DNA of 7,109 nt from an uncultured Clostridia bacterium (GTDB lineage: Bacteria > Bacillota > Clostridia > Oscillospirales > Acutalibacteraceae): positions 1 to 7,109 of the forward strand of contig CANQIG010000099.1 in the NCBI GenBank assembly GCA_947623765.1, read 5' to 3'. Positions 5,122 through 7,109 of the stretch are shown piece by piece. The notes beneath the pieces were generated by a model. It made no database searches and was not told the origin of the DNA. It worked only from the letters and a program-made list of their open reading frames with translations. The position numbers and the translations under genes are program-made. Position 1 is the stretch's first letter, and every line of letters begins with the position of its first letter.

Positions 5122-6375
5122 TCAGATCTCATCCACCGGAAGCCCCGCGAGGTACCGCCGAACCATGTCGAGCGCCTTGGAAGACGCGGTGTGCCGGTGC
5201 CATTCCCGGCTTTTTGTGCGGCCAAAGGGGCTCTTTTTCGCGACCCATGTCCGGTTCCCGTCGGAGAGCGCGATGTACACCGTGCCCACCGGCTTTTCCG
5301 CCGTGCCGCCGGCCGGCCCGGCGATCCCCGTGATCCCGATCCCGAGATCCGCGCCGCTCTTTCGGAGAACGCCCTCGGCCATGGCGCAGGCGATCTGTTC
5401 GCTGACCGCGCCGTACGTCCCGAGCGTCTCATGCGGGACGCCGAGCAGCATCTCCTTCACGCGGTTCGCGTAGGTGACGCAGCCCATCTCAAACGCTGCG
5501 GACGATCCGGGAACGTCGGTAAGGCGCTTTGCGAGCAGCCCGCCGGTGCAGCTCTCTGCGGTCGCGAGCGTCTTGCCCTGCCGGATCAGCTCGCGGACGA
5601 CGGTCTCCTCCAGCGTGTCGATGTCGACGCTGTACACGAAATTCCCCACGCGGCGGCGGATCTCCTCCACCACCGGGGCGCAGAGTGCGTCGGCCTCTGC
5701 CTTCGTCGCGGCCTTTGCCGTCACGCGGACGAACATCTCGCCCTCCTTCGCGTAGGGCGCGGCGGTGGGGTTCGCGTTCTGCGTCAGGTCGTCGACAAGG
5801 AGCGCGACCGCCGCCTCGCCGCGCCCGTAGACGTGGACGCTGTGCGACGCGATCACGCTTTTTGAGAACCGCGCTAGATAGGGAACGGCGCGCTCCCGGA
5901 GCATCGGGAGAAGCTCTGAGGGTGGTCCGGGAAGCATAATGACGGTCTTTCCCTCCGCCGTCTCAAACGCACAGCCCGGCGCGGTGCCGTTGTCGTTCTG
6001 CAAGACGGTGCAGCCCTCGGGGAGCATCGCCTGTTTGATCTGGTTCTCCGTCATCTCCCCGCCCGCGAAGTACGAGCAAAGGCGCTCGCAGCTGCCTTCG
6101 TCCAGCACGAGCTTTTTGCCCGCCGCCGCCGCGACGGTCTCCTTCGTCAAATCATCGCCGGTCGGCCCGAGGCCGCCGGTCGTGATGAGCAGATCGGCGT
6201 GTTCGAGCGCGCTCCGCACCGCGTCCTCGAGCCGCTTCGCGTTGTCCCTGACGACCGCCGTGTGCAGCACGTCGATGCCGAGCTCGGAGAGCGCCTCGGC
6301 GACGATCGCCGTGTCCGTGTTGACCGTCTGCCCGAGCAGCAGCTCCGTGCCCACAGAGAGAATTTCCGCCTGCAT
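5122..6375 (-). CDS. cinA: CinA: competence/damage-inducible-type protein, NMN amidohydrolase
   Basis: A full-length 417-residue CinA, the usual size. The N-terminal half (about 1-170) is the MoaB/MogA-like domain, with LSVGTELLLGQ (6-16), TGGLGPTGDD (66-75) and LPGPPSELLPM (148-158); in studied CinA proteins this domain cleaves ADP-ribose. The C-terminal half (about 255-415) is the PncC domain that converts nicotinamide mononucleotide to nicotinic acid mononucleotide in pyridine nucleotide salvage, with the active-site stretch AESCTGG (273-279) and GITGIAGP (347-354). It is cytoplasmic. AAAGGA (6385-6390) lies 9 nt before the ATG at 6375. It starts 40 bp after thiI in an A/T-rich gap that contains a loose TATAAA, too weak to call a promoter, so co-transcription with thiI is likely. 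In some bacteria cinA is linked to recA and competence; nothing here shows that link. Confidence 0.95.
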   Translation of the reverse strand: MQAEILSVGTELLLGQTVNTDTAIVAEALSELGIDVLHTAVVRDNAKRLEDAVRSALEHADLLITTGGLGPTGDDLTKETVAAAAGKKLVLDEGSCERLCSYFAGGEMTENQIKQAMLPEGCTVLQNDNGTAPGCAFETAEGKTVIMLPGPPSELLPMLRERAVPYLARFSKSVIASHSVHVYGRGEAAVALLVDDLTQNANPTAAPYAKEGEMFVRVTAKAATKAEADALCAPVVEEIRRRVGNFVYSVDIDTLEETVVRELIRQGKTLATAESCTGGLLAKRLTDVPGSSAAFEMGCVTYANRVKEMLLGVPHETLGTYGAVSEQIACAMAEGVLRKSGADLGIGITGIAGPAGGTAEKPVGTVYIALSDGNRTWVAKKSPFGRTKSREWHRHTASSKALDMVRRYLAGLPVDEI

Positions 6376-6415
6376 ACTTTCAAGTCCTTTCCCCGTTTAT
6401 ACGTTCCAAATTTTA

Positions 6416-7109
6416 TCAAAGATACCGCCGCTCGGCCCCCGCGAGGCATTCGTCGAGCAGCGCTTCCACATCGAGCTTCGCTTCGGCCTTCTCCGCCTGT
6501 TCCAGCGCCGGCCGCGTGCGGGGATGCTTTGGCGTGAACACGGTGCAGCAGTCCTCATACGGCTCGATGGAGATGTCGTAGGTGTCGATCTTGTGCGCGA
6601 GCGCGACGATCTCGGACTTGTCCGTGCCGATCAGCGGCCGGAACACCGGCAGCGTCGCGGCAGCGTCCGTGCAGGCGATGGCCTGCATCGTCTGGCTCGC
6701 GACCTGTCCGAGGCTTTCGCCCGTGACGAGCGCGCCGCAGTCCTCGAGCTGCGCGACGCGGCTTGCCGCGCGCATCATGAACCGCCGCATGATGACGGTC
6801 ATCATGTCCTCCGGGCAGTTGTCGCGGATCTGCTCTTGGATCTTCGTGAACGGCAGCGTGACCATCTCGATGCGCCCGGCGTATTCGCCGACGCGCTTCA
6901 AGAGCCGCACGACCTTTTCGTGCGCCCGCTCGCTCGTGTACGGCGGCGAGGCGAAATGCACCGCGAGCAGCTCCACGCCGCGCCGCGCCATCATCCACGC
7001 GGCGACCGGGCTGTCCAGCCCGCCGCTGATGAGCACCGCCGCCTTGCCGCCCGTCCCGACGGGGATGCCGCCCGCGCCGGGCTTCGGGTCGGTGTGGATG
7101 TACGCCGCG
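6416..7109 (-). CDS. thiI: ThiI, tRNA 4-thiouridine synthase, C-terminal part (cut by window edge)
   Basis: The last 230 residues of ThiI, which adenylates U8 of tRNA and transfers sulfur to make 4-thiouridine, and in many bacteria also supplies sulfur for the thiamine thiazole. The frame is open to the right edge, and in-frame codons before the GTG at 7036 read IPVGTGGKAAV, normal ThiI sequence, so that GTG is internal Val and not a start. The PP-loop ATP site SGGLDSP follows immediately. Further family marks are GESLGQVASQTMQA and PYEDCCTVFTPKHPRTRP near the C terminus. The protein ends at RRYL about 60 residues later, so it lacks the rhodanese domain found in E. coli ThiI, as is usual in Firmicutes, where a partner cysteine desulfurase supplies sulfur. 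The N-terminal ferredoxin-like and THUMP domains lie outside the window. Confidence 0.95.
   Translation of the reverse strand, partial: AAYIHTDPKPGAGGIPVGTGGKAAVLISGGLDSPVAAWMMARRGVELLAVHFASPPYTSERAHEKVVRLLKRVGEYAGRIEMVTLPFTKIQEQIRDNCPEDMMTVIMRRFMMRAASRVAQLEDCGALVTGESLGQVASQTMQAIACTDAAATLPVFRPLIGTDKSEIVALAHKIDTYDISIEPYEDCCTVFTPKHPRTRPALEQAEKAEAKLDVEALLDECLAGAERRYL

Noticed and set aside
3635..5473. A 612-residue open frame on the plus strand, and a second of 536 residues at 4255-5865
   Set aside because: They run antisense through the sortase repeats and cinA. Their length comes from the GC-rich repeat lacking stop codons in several frames. They have no ribosome site or recognisable domain, while the minus-strand proteins have clear catalytic motifs.
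6376..6415. Separate promoter for cinA in the A/T-rich 40-bp gap
   Set aside because: TATAAA is present, but no acceptable -35 element was found at 16-18 bp; co-transcription with thiI is simpler.

Overview
The window looks like chromosomal housekeeping DNA from a high-GC anaerobic Firmicute, most likely a clostridial or Oscillospiraceae/Ruminococcaceae-type gut bacterium. The evidence is Gram-positive Shine-Dalgarno sites, a V/A-type ATPase operon of the clostridial kind, a class B sortase, and a ThiI without a rhodanese domain next to CinA. The taxonomic placement is inference from gene content and base composition. No mobile element, CRISPR array, tRNA or rRNA was seen.

Layout, left to right. 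Positions 1-1693 (minus strand) hold the start of a V/A-type ATPase operon: a good sigma-A promoter (-10 at 1665-1670), a leader of about 100 nt with a GC-rich hairpin, the peripheral-stalk subunit gene (H/G type, TTG start), then membrane subunit I, which runs off the left edge. Positions 1694-1875 are the divergent control region. From it a plus-strand gene for a small flavodoxin-fold protein (1876-2289) is read from an extended -10 promoter overlapped by an operator-like dyad. Two hairpins follow, one better read as a terminator on each strand, and then a HAD-family phosphatase of the phosphoglycolate phosphatase type (2390-3040).

Positions 3026-7109 (minus strand) hold thiI (cut by the right edge), cinA and a class B sortase, closely spaced and probably one operon. 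The sortase gene converges on the phosphatase gene and overlaps its 3' end by 15 bp. A plausible terminator for the sortase transcript lies inside the antisense strand of the phosphatase gene.

The most unusual object is the sortase. It is 677 aa, against roughly 200-300 aa usual for class B sortases. The extra length is mainly a cytoplasmic N-terminal arm built of six complete 39-residue repeats (117 bp each) plus a partial seventh, rich in Arg, Gln, Pro, Ala and Gly and without aromatic residues. The repeats are an in-frame minisatellite and should vary in number between strains without breaking the gene. ThiI (thiolation of tRNA and thiamine precursors), CinA (NMN/pyridine nucleotide salvage), the phosphatase (2-phosphoglycolate type) and the ATPase are core metabolism. 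I see no functional pathway joining them to the sortase.
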